A stretch of DNA of 64,000 nt, from contig JAHHRJ010000001.1 in the NCBI GenBank assembly GCA_020025885.1, positions 1 through 64,000 on the forward strand, given 5' to 3'. How positions within the stretch are numbered: the first letter of the stretch is position 1; each line of letters begins with the position of its first letter. Shown here piece by piece: positions 57,143 to 64,000 of this stretch. Made by a program: the position numbers and the translations under genes. The notes beneath the pieces are model-generated. The model worked only from the letters and a program-made list of their open reading frames with translations, searched no databases and was not told the origin of the DNA. Origin of the DNA: Butyricicoccus sp. (GTDB lineage: Bacteria; Bacillota; Clostridia; Oscillospirales; Butyricicoccaceae).

Positions 57143-57665
57143 CCGCCCCACGAGAGATCAGCCTTGCGAAGATCAGTGGATCGGGACCCGAGATGTGCTT
57201 TACCTGACGTCCCGGATGCCGTACTTGGACGAGGACAGCATCTGCACTATGTGCGATTTATCCGAAAAGCAGCGTAATGACTGGGATATCCAGCACAATG
57301 AACAGTGGGACTTCGACTTCTCACTGATGAATGATGACCCGTCTGACGCCCCGGCGGATTTGCTGGGTCTGTCCATCATGGTCAAAGGTGAAGAGCTGTT
57401 GCCGCTAAAAGTGGGAACGGGTCTGGTCTGGATCTGGCTCAAATACCTGACACCGATGGAAAACGAACTGAGCAAGTTGACGCTGCATTACCGGGAGGTA
57501 AACGGAAGCCCGTACATCATTGTAAAAAACGGAATGTTTATTATTGCAAGCATTCGCCCGGTGGATATCCGCAAAGATAAGACTGTGGTAGAGCGCATGG
57601 GTCAGATTGCTGCTGGTATGGGAATGCGTGTTTTGAATGCCGAAACCGGCGAAATTCTGGAATAA
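57081..57665 (+). CDS. Hypothetical phage protein (194 aa)
   Basis: 194 aa from ATG 57081 behind GAGAGGAT. Contains CTMCDLSEKQRNDWDIQ, a long acidic stretch (DFDFSLMNDDPSDAPADLLGL) and a beta-rich C-terminal half (VGTGLVWIWLKYLTP, GSPYIIVKNGMFIIASIRPVD). No catalytic motif recognised. Overlaps the previous gene and is 18 bp from the HD-type gene, so part of the same operon. Confidence 0.65.
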   Translation: MKLKKILKLCKQAGQYIICDNRPTRDQPCEDQWIGTRDVLYLTSRMPYLDEDSICTMCDLSEKQRNDWDIQHNEQWDFDFSLMNDDPSDAPADLLGLSIMVKGEELLPLKVGTGLVWIWLKYLTPMENELSKLTLHYREVNGSPYIIVKNGMFIIASIRPVDIRKDKTVVERMGQIAAGMGMRVLNAETGEILE

Positions 57666-57683
57666 AGAAAGGAAGGCAACACG

Positions 57684-58304
57684 ATGAACGAAGCGGAAAA
57701 GTACATCCAGCTGAATGCAGAAAAACAGTGGAAAGATCTGTACACCCAGTATGTGGTAGGACGCAAGGGAGCAGAAGCGTGTCTGAAATGGCTGGAAAGC
57801 ACAGATTTCTTTGTGGCCCCGGCAAGCACCAGATATCATGGAGCGGTCCCTGGTGGCCTTGCACAGCATAGTATTGCCGTTTGCGAGACACTCAATAGTC
57901 TGTTGACGGTGCTCAATCCATGGGAATGTCCTTGGGATGACAACAGCACAGTGACACACCTTTTTAGCAGCGCAGCTTTCGTAGCTCTGTTGCACGATGT
58001 GTGCAAGGCAAACTATTACAGGGAAACCACTCGGCGGGCAAAGGATGAAAACGGTAAGTGGCAGGATGTGAGATCGTACTACGTAGACGATGTACTGCCG
58101 CTTGGCCACGGAGAAAAGAGTCTGTATCTGGTCAGCAAGTATTTTGAGTTGACCGATGAAGAAGCGGCCGCCATCCGCTGGCACATGGGTGCGTACTGCG
58201 ATCACGACAAATACAAGGAAATGGGTCAGGCGTTTGACCGTTACCCGCTGGCACTGCTTTTGCATGAGGCGGATATGATTGCATCGCATCTCTGGAACGA
58301 ATAA
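57684..58304 (+). CDS. HD-domain phosphohydrolase-like protein
   Basis: 206 aa from ATG 57684 behind AAAGGAAGG. HD-superfamily metal residues in order: His in GAVPGGLAQHSIAVCE (about 64-79), the HD pair in ALLHDVCKANYY (about 100-111), further His in PLGHGEKSLYL and IRWHMG, and Asp in LLHEADMIAS. The arrangement is like the YhaM/RNA-processing or nucleotide-hydrolysing HD proteins found in phages and mobile elements. Substrate unknown. A terminator-like hairpin follows. Confidence 0.78.
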   Translation: MNEAEKYIQLNAEKQWKDLYTQYVVGRKGAEACLKWLESTDFFVAPASTRYHGAVPGGLAQHSIAVCETLNSLLTVLNPWECPWDDNSTVTHLFSSAAFVALLHDVCKANYYRETTRRAKDENGKWQDVRSYYVDDVLPLGHGEKSLYLVSKYFELTDEEAAAIRWHMGAYCDHDKYKEMGQAFDRYPLALLLHEADMIASHLWNE

Positions 58305-58323
58305 AACAAAAAACATAGCAGAG

Positions 58324-58346
58324 AGCCGCCAGAAAAGCGGCTTTTT
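58324..58346 (+). terminator. Terminator-like hairpin after the HD gene
   Basis: AGCCGC-CAGAAAA-GCGGCT with TTTTT overlapping, 26 bp before the next start codon. Confidence 0.6.
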
Positions 58347-58371
58347 CGTTAGAGGAAAAGGAATAAAAGAT

Positions 58372-60921
58372 ATGTCTAAATACTGGTGCAAGTGCGGCCG
58401 GGTGGTAAACAAATCCACCAACGCGGCCACCACAGGTAATCGGGACACCGCAAACTGTGCAGGATGCCCACACCTGTTGCCGTATGGACCGACAGCATGG
58501 GACAAGGCCAAGAATGGTTTTGTCCAGGATGTGCAGGGCTATGAGTGCCGCATGACGGATCATCCGCTGGACTACACCACGCATATCAGCAGTCTGGGTG
58601 GTCCTAACGACAAAACCGTGCTGCATGTGGAAAGCTTGGACTTTGACTTTCTGGATACCATCACAGAATGGGTCCACGACACTTTCACACAGGGAGAGCT
58701 AGACGGTGGATTTCGGCGCAATACGCTACGTGGGCCGGACTATATGGATGGGTACAGAGTGACCTTTTATCCGTCCCAAAACAAAAAGGGCATCGCCGCC
58801 AAGCAGCAGCTTTTCCAACGTTTTTTCCATCCGGACGGAACGCGTCTGGATATGACCCCGGAAGAGGAAAAAGCCAAGGTGCTGGCCGACATCGAGAAGG
58901 GCAAGGCTGCTGCACAAAACAAGGAGATTCACATGGAAGATAAAGTTTACAAGGATGCCAAAGGCATCCTGTATCGAGTGGGCGAAACCGGCGAGCTTGG
59001 TAATGCGGATCGATGCCGCCTGACCATCCAGCAGTTAGGAATTACGCCCGGCGCACAGTGGCGCAAAAAATCTATGGCGCCCAACTGGTCCATGGCAGCT
59101 CGAAAGGATGCGCTGCAGGCGCTGGAAATCATGGCCGAAGAAAACGATTGGAAGCAGGCCACCGAGGCCGAGATTCAGTACAACCTGACAGAGCGTGCCG
59201 CTCTGCTGGATGATGATCTGGACGGAACATCGCTGTATACGCTGGATCTGAGCGAGCGAACGGTTCGTTGTCTAGAGCACGCCGGCATTGATACGGTGGA
59301 AGAGCTGGCAGCCATGTCAGACGAAGAAATCATGCGTATCCGAGACATGGGGCGCAAGGGATACGAGGAAATCCGGGCGGCGTTGGGACGAGAGGAAACG
59401 GGCGATGCCGGAAAGCAGGTTACAACCCTTAAGGACTTGGGGCTTTCAGACAACTGCATCAGATATTTGTATGACATGGGCTTCGACAATGAGGATGTGG
59501 ATATTCTCGATTCCTTGCTGCCGGAAGAGGAAGAGCGCCTGCGGCGAGAGTTTCCCGATAATTGGGAAAAGATTCAGGCGTATTTGCAGTCGGGTTGTAC
59601 CGACACGAATGACGGTACCAGTGAGGAAAGTTTGGAAGCCGAAAACCCTACCCCGATGGACGACTTGCCCTGGTCGGCTGCTGCCACTGCTGCGGCAGAC
59701 GAACCTGCGGAAAGCCCGACGCCTGCGGCTTTGACTCCTACGACCGAAACTGCTGCCGCCATCAGCGAGCAGACGGAAAGTGCAGCTACGGTCGTTCCTG
59801 CTTCGTCCAATACGCCGACAGCCTTTGACTATTCGGGGCTGGATGAGCAGACGGTCGTTGATCTTCATCTGGCCGAACACGAATACACCAGCGGTAAAAA
59901 GATGGCAGAAGTTGGCTTCCGACGCATGGTGGAAGGCGTTGCAATCGCCCATGATGCCCTGTGCGGACCAGTTGTCCACCAAGTGGACAACTATAAGCAT
60001 GGGAATCGCGGAGAAGATTCCTTCCGAGCATGGTGTGCCAGCATTGGTATTGGCAAAACAACCGCCTATAAGATGCTGCAGGTCGCTGATGCTTTTATGG
60101 CCAGCTCCCCGAACCAACAGAAGGTGCTGGAACAGCTGCCGTCTACGCTGCTGTACGATTTTGCAAAACCGTCCACTACCGAGGAAGAAAAGAAAGCTAT
60201 CCTTTCGGGCGACATCACCACCCACAAGCAGTATCAGGAAGTTGTGGCACGCAACAAGCAGCTGGAGAAAGAAGCCGAACTGGACCGCAAGGAGCGTGAC
60301 GAAGCCTATGCCAAGGCAGACAAGTACCGAGCCGAGGCCGACCGTCGGGCGCAGGATCAGCAACGGCTGGAAGGCCTGGTACAAACCGAAAAGAGCAAAG
60401 CGGACCTTGCCGCCCGGAAATCGGCCGAAGCATGGGAACAGGTTGACGCCGAGAGAAAGGCACGCAAGCAGGCCGAGGAAAAGCTGGCCAACGCGGATGC
60501 CGAACAGGAAAAAATGGAACGTCTGGCAGATGATGCCAACGACCGTGCCGATGCTGCCGAAGCCAAGGTAAAAGAGCTGGAAAGTCGCCCCATCGAGGTA
60601 ACTGGTGCGAACGCTGCGGATATTGCCCGCTGGCGGGAAGAAGGCGCCGCACAGGCCCGGCAGGAACAGGTGAACATCATAGCAGATCTGCAGGATCAGG
60701 TGGAGGATGCGAAGAATGCCCAGGAAAATGTGGTGGATGCACTTTACCGCATGGCTGAGCAGATTGCTGCAAGCTGTGCTGCGCAGCTGGAAAACTGGAG
60801 CAAAGCAGCGGCCTGCCTGGAACCGGATGCCTACATGGATTGTGTGCAGCAGTTTGATCCGCTGCGTATTCAGATTTTGCATTTGATGATGGAGGGTGCT
60901 GACGATGATGAAATGTCCTGA
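58372..60921 (+). CDS. Large phage protein with RpoA-CTD-like HhH domain, DUF3102-like region and coiled coil
   Basis: 849 aa from ATG 58372. Order: an N-terminal cysteine cluster (KYWCKCGRVVN...TANCAGCP, 1-45); a helical/beta region; a segment strikingly like the C-terminal domain of RNA polymerase alpha (about 288-338: LDLSERTVRCLEHAGIDTVEELAAMSDE and MGRKGYEEIRAALG) followed by a second, divergent copy (about 348-405); a disordered Ala/Thr/Pro linker (about 410-480); a DUF3102-type region with helix-turn-helix IGIGKTTAYKMLQVADAF (about 485-620); and a long coiled coil (about 630-790). The alpha-CTD binds DNA and activators, so a DNA-binding or transcription role is suspected. Partners unknown. 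Confidence 0.75.
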   Translation: MSKYWCKCGRVVNKSTNAATTGNRDTANCAGCPHLLPYGPTAWDKAKNGFVQDVQGYECRMTDHPLDYTTHISSLGGPNDKTVLHVESLDFDFLDTITEWVHDTFTQGELDGGFRRNTLRGPDYMDGYRVTFYPSQNKKGIAAKQQLFQRFFHPDGTRLDMTPEEEKAKVLADIEKGKAAAQNKEIHMEDKVYKDAKGILYRVGETGELGNADRCRLTIQQLGITPGAQWRKKSMAPNWSMAARKDALQALEIMAEENDWKQATEAEIQYNLTERAALLDDDLDGTSLYTLDLSERTVRCLEHAGIDTVEELAAMSDEEIMRIRDMGRKGYEEIRAALGREETGDAGKQVTTLKDLGLSDNCIRYLYDMGFDNEDVDILDSLLPEEEERLRREFPDNWEKIQAYLQSGCTDTNDGTSEESLEAENPTPMDDLPWSAAATAAADEPAESPTPAALTPTTETAAAISEQTESAATVVPASSNTPTAFDYSGLDEQTVVDLHLAEHEYTSGKKMAEVGFRRMVEGVAIAHDALCGPVVHQVDNYKHGNRGEDSFRAWCASIGIGKTTAYKMLQVADAFMASSPNQQKVLEQLPSTLLYDFAKPSTTEEEKKAILSGDITTHKQYQEVVARNKQLEKEAELDRKERDEAYAKADKYRAEADRRAQDQQRLEGLVQTEKSKADLAARKSAEAWEQVDAERKARKQAEEKLANADAEQEKMERLADDANDRADAAEAKVKELESRPIEVTGANAADIARWREEGAAQARQEQVNIIADLQDQVEDAKNAQENVVDALYRMAEQIAASCAAQLENWSKAAACLEPDAYMDCVQQFDPLRIQILHLMMEGADDDEMS

Positions 60922-60975
60922 CCGTCCGCTGGAGCCGTCCACGAGTTTCCGTTGACCGAATATATGCCACGTCTT

Positions 60976-60998
60976 CATTCCGCCATGGTGGCGGAATG
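60976..60998. repeat. Perfect inverted repeat before the replication gene
   Basis: CATTCCGCCA-TGG-TGGCGGAATG, 10 bp perfect, 62 bp upstream of the HUH replication gene; no T-run. It could be a replication origin hairpin or mRNA structure. Confidence 0.5.
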
Positions 60999-61060
60999 GG
61001 GCTGGTATATAGGAGCTTAAAATAAGAACCGCCAGCCGGGGACGAAGAGGAGAATAAACC

Positions 61061-61936
61061 GTGAAGGCTTTTTATCAGCGTGAACAGCGGCATATCTGCG
61101 GAAAGCATTATATGGAAGTAGATTTGTATGATGTGACAGCAAAGCAGCATAGTGCAAGCAGACGAGCAAAAAGAAAAGAAGCCACACGGCTGTCCATGCA
61201 GAAGTATAACGATAACAATGCTGTGAGGCATCGGGTTCAGGTGGCGAATACAAATTTCACGGAAAATGACTTTTTCTGGACGGGTACATATGATGACGAA
61301 CATATCCCGGCGGTTGATGATCGAAAAAAAGTGGATCGAGATCTAACGAATTACATCAAGCGTATATATCGCTGGTGTGATAGCCATAGTGTACCGCACC
61401 CAAAGTGGATGGGCAGCACAGAATATGCGACCCGGACGGAAGAAGGAACAGTGCTGGGCCGGCACCATCATCATTATATGATCCAGCAAGTGCCAGGCCT
61501 GACCCGTGAGGTGCTGGAAGATCTGTGGCGGGATACAAATGGCAGAAGAATTGGATTCACCCGTGCAGATTCGCTGGAATTTGATAAAGGCAGCATCGAG
61601 GCTGTGGTGCGGTATGTATGTAAAAACAAACGCTGCGATCGAAACTGGCGCCAGAGCCGTGGCCTGCAGATGCCAAAGTGTCCCCGCCCGAATGATACCA
61701 AGTGGAGCCGCAAGAAGCTGCACGATGCGTCCACGCTGTACATCGATGACCGTTCCTTCTGGGAAAAACAGTATCCGGGCTATACCTTGTCCCGGGTGAC
61801 TACCAGCGTCACAGTGGATGGTATGCGGCACACCGTGGCCATCCTGCACAGCCTGGAATGTGAATTGACAAGAAAGAAGAGCTACATATGCAATACGATG
61901 CGAACAAAGCCAAAAGAATCTGGCAGGCCACGATGA
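61061..61936 (+). CDS. HUH endonuclease / rolling-circle-type replication protein
   Basis: 291 aa, GTG 61061 behind AGAGGAG. The HUH metal motif GRHHHHYMIQQ (about 134-144) and the catalytic tyrosine in VVRYVCKNK (about 184-192) follow the order of rolling-circle initiators of the phage gene II/REP type (FFWTGTYDDEHIP as motif 1). Such proteins nick one strand at an origin and start replication. The hairpin 60976-60998 upstream could be its target, though this is inference. Its 3' end overlaps recU by 49 bp, consistent with a replication/recombination unit. Confidence 0.78.
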   Translation: MKAFYQREQRHICGKHYMEVDLYDVTAKQHSASRRAKRKEATRLSMQKYNDNNAVRHRVQVANTNFTENDFFWTGTYDDEHIPAVDDRKKVDRDLTNYIKRIYRWCDSHSVPHPKWMGSTEYATRTEEGTVLGRHHHHYMIQQVPGLTREVLEDLWRDTNGRRIGFTRADSLEFDKGSIEAVVRYVCKNKRCDRNWRQSRGLQMPKCPRPNDTKWSRKKLHDASTLYIDDRSFWEKQYPGYTLSRVTTSVTVDGMRHTVAILHSLECELTRKKSYICNTMRTKPKESGRPR

Positions 61937-62496
61937 ACAATGCTCAGGGCCACCAGTTTGAAGAAGCAATCCTGGCGGGCTGTGCAGTATACGCTGCGCA
62001 GCTGCCGCCCCGCGCAAAAATAGACAAGACCCCGGAGCCGTTCCGGGTGCAGAGCAAAAGCAAAAACGGCGTGTTCACCGGCCGATTCACGGCCCACGCC
62101 CAGCCGGACTTTCAGGGCACGCTGCAGGATGGCAGATCTGTTGTGTTCGAGGCAAAGTACACCTCCACTGACCGCCTGAACCGGGAGGTGCTGACGCAAA
62201 CCCAGCAGGATACTCTGGAAGCGCATTACCGCCTGGGGGCACTGGCTGCTGTCTGCGCCGGTATCGGGACGGAGTTTTTCTTTGTCCCCTGGCCTGTGTG
62301 GCGTGATATGAAGCAGAACTATGGCCGCAAGTATGTCACCGCAGCCAATCTGCAGCCCTACCGAGTGCGCTTTGATGGGGCGGTACGATTTCTGGACTAT
62401 CTGACCCCGCCGCTAGAGAAAACACCCTGGTGGGATGAAGCTGCCCGGCGGCTGGTGGAGCATGCGCAGACGAGCCTCTTTGATAGGGAGGCTTGA
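61888..62496 (+). CDS. RecU-like Holliday junction resolvase
   Basis: 202 aa from ATG 61888. PD-(D/E)xK nuclease fold of RecU: the acidic Asp in AQPDFQGTL (about 67-75), the E-x-K in VVFEAKYTS (about 84-92), then QQDTLEAHYRLGALAAVCAGI. It resolves Holliday junctions in Firmicutes; phages carry their own copy. Overlaps the replication gene at its start. The C-terminus differs from chromosomal RecU (ends LVEHAQTSLFDREA). Confidence 0.82.
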   Translation: MQYDANKAKRIWQATMNNAQGHQFEEAILAGCAVYAAQLPPRAKIDKTPEPFRVQSKSKNGVFTGRFTAHAQPDFQGTLQDGRSVVFEAKYTSTDRLNREVLTQTQQDTLEAHYRLGALAAVCAGIGTEFFFVPWPVWRDMKQNYGRKYVTAANLQPYRVRFDGAVRFLDYLTPPLEKTPWWDEAARRLVEHAQTSLFDREA

Positions 62497-62498
62497 AT

Positions 62499-62924
62499 AT
62501 GCGTGAGATTCTGTTTAGAGGTCGAAATAAGAAAACTGGCCAGTGGGCAGAAGGAAATCTTGTGCACTTGAAATGTGAAGTGAGAGGGGAGACAACGACA
62601 GAAGTCTGGAAAATCCATCCAGTGAGAATCAACACCGATGTGCCGATGGATATTGACCTGAAGACGATCGGCCAGTACACCGGGATGAAAGACAAGAACG
62701 GAAAAAAGATTTTTGAGGGTGATATCTTGAAAGAAGATGATGTCACCCATAACGGTGTAGTCCAGATTCAAGGGTACATGAGCTCAGTCCGTGAGGATGA
62801 GGGTTGCTGGGTGTCAATTTTACCCAAAACTCAGGAATGGGACTTCTTGTGGAATGTCCGCAAGAAAGTTGAGGTCGTCGGCAACATCCACGATAACCCG
62901 GAACTTGTGGAGGCGGATTCATGA
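62499..62924 (+). CDS. YopX-family phage protein
   Basis: 141 aa from ATG 62499 behind GGGAGG. The YopX pattern is clear: REILFRGRNKKTGQWAEGNLV at the start, IGQYTGMKDKNGKKIFEGDIL in the middle, VEVVGNIHDNPELV at the end. YopX proteins are common in Gram-positive phages; the function is not established. Overlaps the next small gene by four bases (ATGA). Confidence 0.9.
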   Translation: MREILFRGRNKKTGQWAEGNLVHLKCEVRGETTTEVWKIHPVRINTDVPMDIDLKTIGQYTGMKDKNGKKIFEGDILKEDDVTHNGVVQIQGYMSSVREDEGCWVSILPKTQEWDFLWNVRKKVEVVGNIHDNPELVEADS

Positions 62925-63076
62925 ACACCGGCAAGCGCTTCGAGGCTGATTTCAAGGCCAGCACGCCGAAAGATGCATGGTTGTATCGATTGAATGATAG
63001 CCCGGCCGCATACCATTTGGATAAAGCATCAGATACAAATGTGCAGCTGAGCGGTACGACGTGGACGGGCTGCTGA
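62921..63076 (+). pseudogene. Truncated phage gene remnant (deletion junction)
   Basis: 51 codons from ATG 62921: MNTGKRFEADFKASTPKDAW, then WLYRLNDSPAA, matching the start of phage nuclease/resolvase-type proteins that are normally much longer. After about residue 31 the sequence loses that pattern and ends at TGA 63076; in another frame the last part reads RYDVDGLLKRLEALQ, like the end of a different protein. This looks like an internal deletion that joined two genes. Confidence 0.5.
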
Positions 63077-63095
63077 AAAGATTGGAGGCTTTGCA

Positions 63096-63281
63096 ATGAG
63101 TCCTTGCTATGAATGCACCCAGAGATCCGCAATGTGCCACGCCTTCTGTCCAGCTTATCAAGTCTATGCAATGCAGCAGGAATCAAAGCGCAAGGAACGG
63201 TACCGCGGATACCAGACAAACGCCGACTGTGAGGCTGCCAAGCGCCGGATCATCAGCCTGAACAAGCATCACGGCCGTTAA
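63096..63281 (+). CDS. Small cysteine-rich phage protein (61 aa)
   Basis: 61 aa from ATG 63096 behind TTGGAGG. CYECTQRSAMCHAFCPAY carries a C-x2-C...C-H-x2-C pattern typical of a small zinc-binding protein seen in Firmicutes prophages, followed by a basic helix (QQESKRKERYRGYQTNADCEA). Function unknown; DNA/RNA binding is plausible. Confidence 0.7.
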   Translation: MSPCYECTQRSAMCHAFCPAYQVYAMQQESKRKERYRGYQTNADCEAAKRRIISLNKHHGR

Positions 63282-63430
63282 AGAACTATTTCCAAGCCCC
63301 CTACATGGGGCGTACATATGTTGTGGGCGGCATCGCATCACGGACAAAGGGTACATGATCCTATCTCCTCCGTGCTAAAGGTGGCCGCAGACCGCCACCT
63401 CCACAATAGCAAAAGAAAGGATGAATCAAT

Positions 63431-63559
63431 ATGATGGAGAAGTTATTCACGGCAGCGCTGGCCGTTGTTGTTATCGTTGTGATCGTCGCATGGGCGGCGC
63501 TGGCGTGTGTTGCACCGTTCGCGCTGCTGCGCTTGTGCGGCGCAATCTTACTGGCATGA
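63431..63559 (+). CDS. Small single-helix membrane peptide (42 aa)
   Basis: 42 aa from ATG 63431 behind AAAGGA: a nearly uninterrupted hydrophobic helix (AALAVVVIVVIVAWAALACV) after MMEKLFT and before a short tail. Phage-encoded membrane peptides of this kind may be lysis or regulatory factors; none recognised. The gap 63282-63430 holds no other gene. Confidence 0.5.
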   Translation: MMEKLFTAALAVVVIVVIVAWAALACVAPFALLRLCGAILLA

Positions 63560-63630
63560 GAAAAGGAGGCCAATCCTATAATCAGAAAACGTGGAAAAAC
63601 GTGGAGAAAACACAACGGAAGGAAAATGCA

Positions 63631-63933
63631 ATGACAAATGAAGAAGCAAAAGATGCTTTGCAACTAAAGAAAATTCAATTCAGCGGAGAAACAAGGCGCG
63701 TTGTTGAATTTTTAGAAGCATTGTGCAAAGCGGAAGAAGCTCTGGATTATAGAATAGCTAAAACAGTGGAAGCAGAAAAGTTGGAGAAGGATCTTGCAAT
63801 GCCAGGCACTCATATCATCTTTAGAAAAGGAACAAACTGTCTGGTTCGGTGCCCTAGATGTGGTCATTATATGAAAATGCAGGATTCGTTTTGCGCCAAG
63901 TGCGGACAAGCAATTGAAGTAAAAGAATCGTAA
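63631..63933 (+). CDS. Small protein with C-terminal zinc ribbon
   Basis: 100 aa from ATG 63631 with GGAAGGA upstream. Helical N-terminal part (NEEAKDALQLKKIQF, VVEFLEALCKAEEALDYRIA) and a C-terminal zinc ribbon CPRCGHYMKMQDSFCAKCG (two CxxC pairs). Similar proteins occur in phage operons; the role is unknown, probably nucleic-acid or protein binding. Confidence 0.7.
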   Translation: MTNEEAKDALQLKKIQFSGETRRVVEFLEALCKAEEALDYRIAKTVEAEKLEKDLAMPGTHIIFRKGTNCLVRCPRCGHYMKMQDSFCAKCGQAIEVKES

Positions 63934-63945
63934 CGAGGGATAAAA

Positions 63946-64000
63946 ATGAAAAGATTGATTTGCATGTTGGTCGCCCTGGCCCTGGCGCTGTGCGTGACGG
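63946..64000 (+). CDS. Start of a secreted protein (cut by the window end)
   Basis: ATG 63946 with CGAGGGA upstream begins MKRLICMLVALALALCVT, a clear signal peptide, possibly of a lipoprotein (no lipobox confirmed in the visible part). The rest lies outside the window, so no function can be given. Confidence 0.5.
   Translation, partial: MKRLICMLVALALALCVT

Noticed and set aside
1..64000. CRISPR arrays or insertion sequences
   Set aside because: No regularly spaced repeats and no transposase genes; the only recombinase is the serine integrase.

Overview
The window looks like a chromosomal segment of a Gram-positive anaerobe of class Clostridia, most likely an Oscillospirales (Ruminococcaceae/Butyricicoccaceae-like) gut commensal. 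Supporting signs are strong AGGAGG ribosome-binding sites, consensus SigA promoters (TTGACA/17/TATAAT), the order DUF4321-maf-mreBCD-pbp2-minD-mgsA, an SRP RNA directly before dnaX-ybaB-recR-smpB-ssrA, a GGGtGRT/NifU-like gene pair, and a uronate-degradation cluster with a GH2 glycosidase. Base composition looks near 50% G+C. The genus is inference.

Layout. 1-2000: the end of a surface protein, tRNA-Arg(CCU), a tRNA relic, a MarR regulator and a decayed Old Yellow Enzyme gene. 2500-5660: exopolysaccharide initiation, with an initiating sugar transferase facing a Wzz-like chain-length protein and a BY-kinase homologue that has lost its nucleotide-binding residues. 6000-8420: an NCS2 purine permease and an SDR. 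8690-15790: a uronate locus with GH2 glycosidase, uxaC, kdgK and kdgA on the minus strand and a divergent GntR/FCD regulator on the plus strand. A repeated TTGTATACGT motif probably marks its operators. 16000-24320: CPBP protease, tadA, an SDR with an acidic tail, rpoD, an AI-2E-family permease, tRNA-Gly, an ECF sigma factor with its DUF4349 partner, and hisS. 24470-32400: MFS transporter, DUF1846 protein, ArsR/DUF2087 regulator, an exported FAD/FMN reductase, and the Fe-S scaffold plus GGGtGRT pair. 32700-37380: SPFH protein with NfeD, a hypothetical gene and glycogen phosphorylase. 37680-51700: housekeeping genes for cell division and shape (zapA, mreBCD, pbp2, a MinD-like ATPase), U32 peptidase, dUTPase, maf, mgsA, SRP RNA, dnaX, ybaB, recR, smpB and tmRNA.

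From about 51700 to the right edge lies the left arm of an integrated mobile element, probably a prophage, sitting next to ssrA. It has a large serine recombinase whose reading frame runs into ssrA, a candidate small RNA, a TM2 protein, a Xre repressor with a divergent operator, several very small genes on both strands sharing a repeated promoter/RBS cassette, an RNA-polymerase-alpha-CTD-like protein, a HUH replication initiator, a RecU resolvase, YopX and zinc-ribbon proteins. The right end lies beyond the window.

Most interesting: (i) the nucleotide-binding-dead BY-kinase, (ii) a hairpin that appears to bring a strong Shine-Dalgarno next to the uxaC start, (iii) the paired overlapping mini-genes of the prophage early region driven by duplicated divergent start cassettes, (iv) the recombinase frame running through ssrA, (v) a phage protein carrying an RpoA-CTD-like helix-hairpin-helix region, and (vi) a methylglyoxal synthase homologue lacking several catalytic-loop residues.
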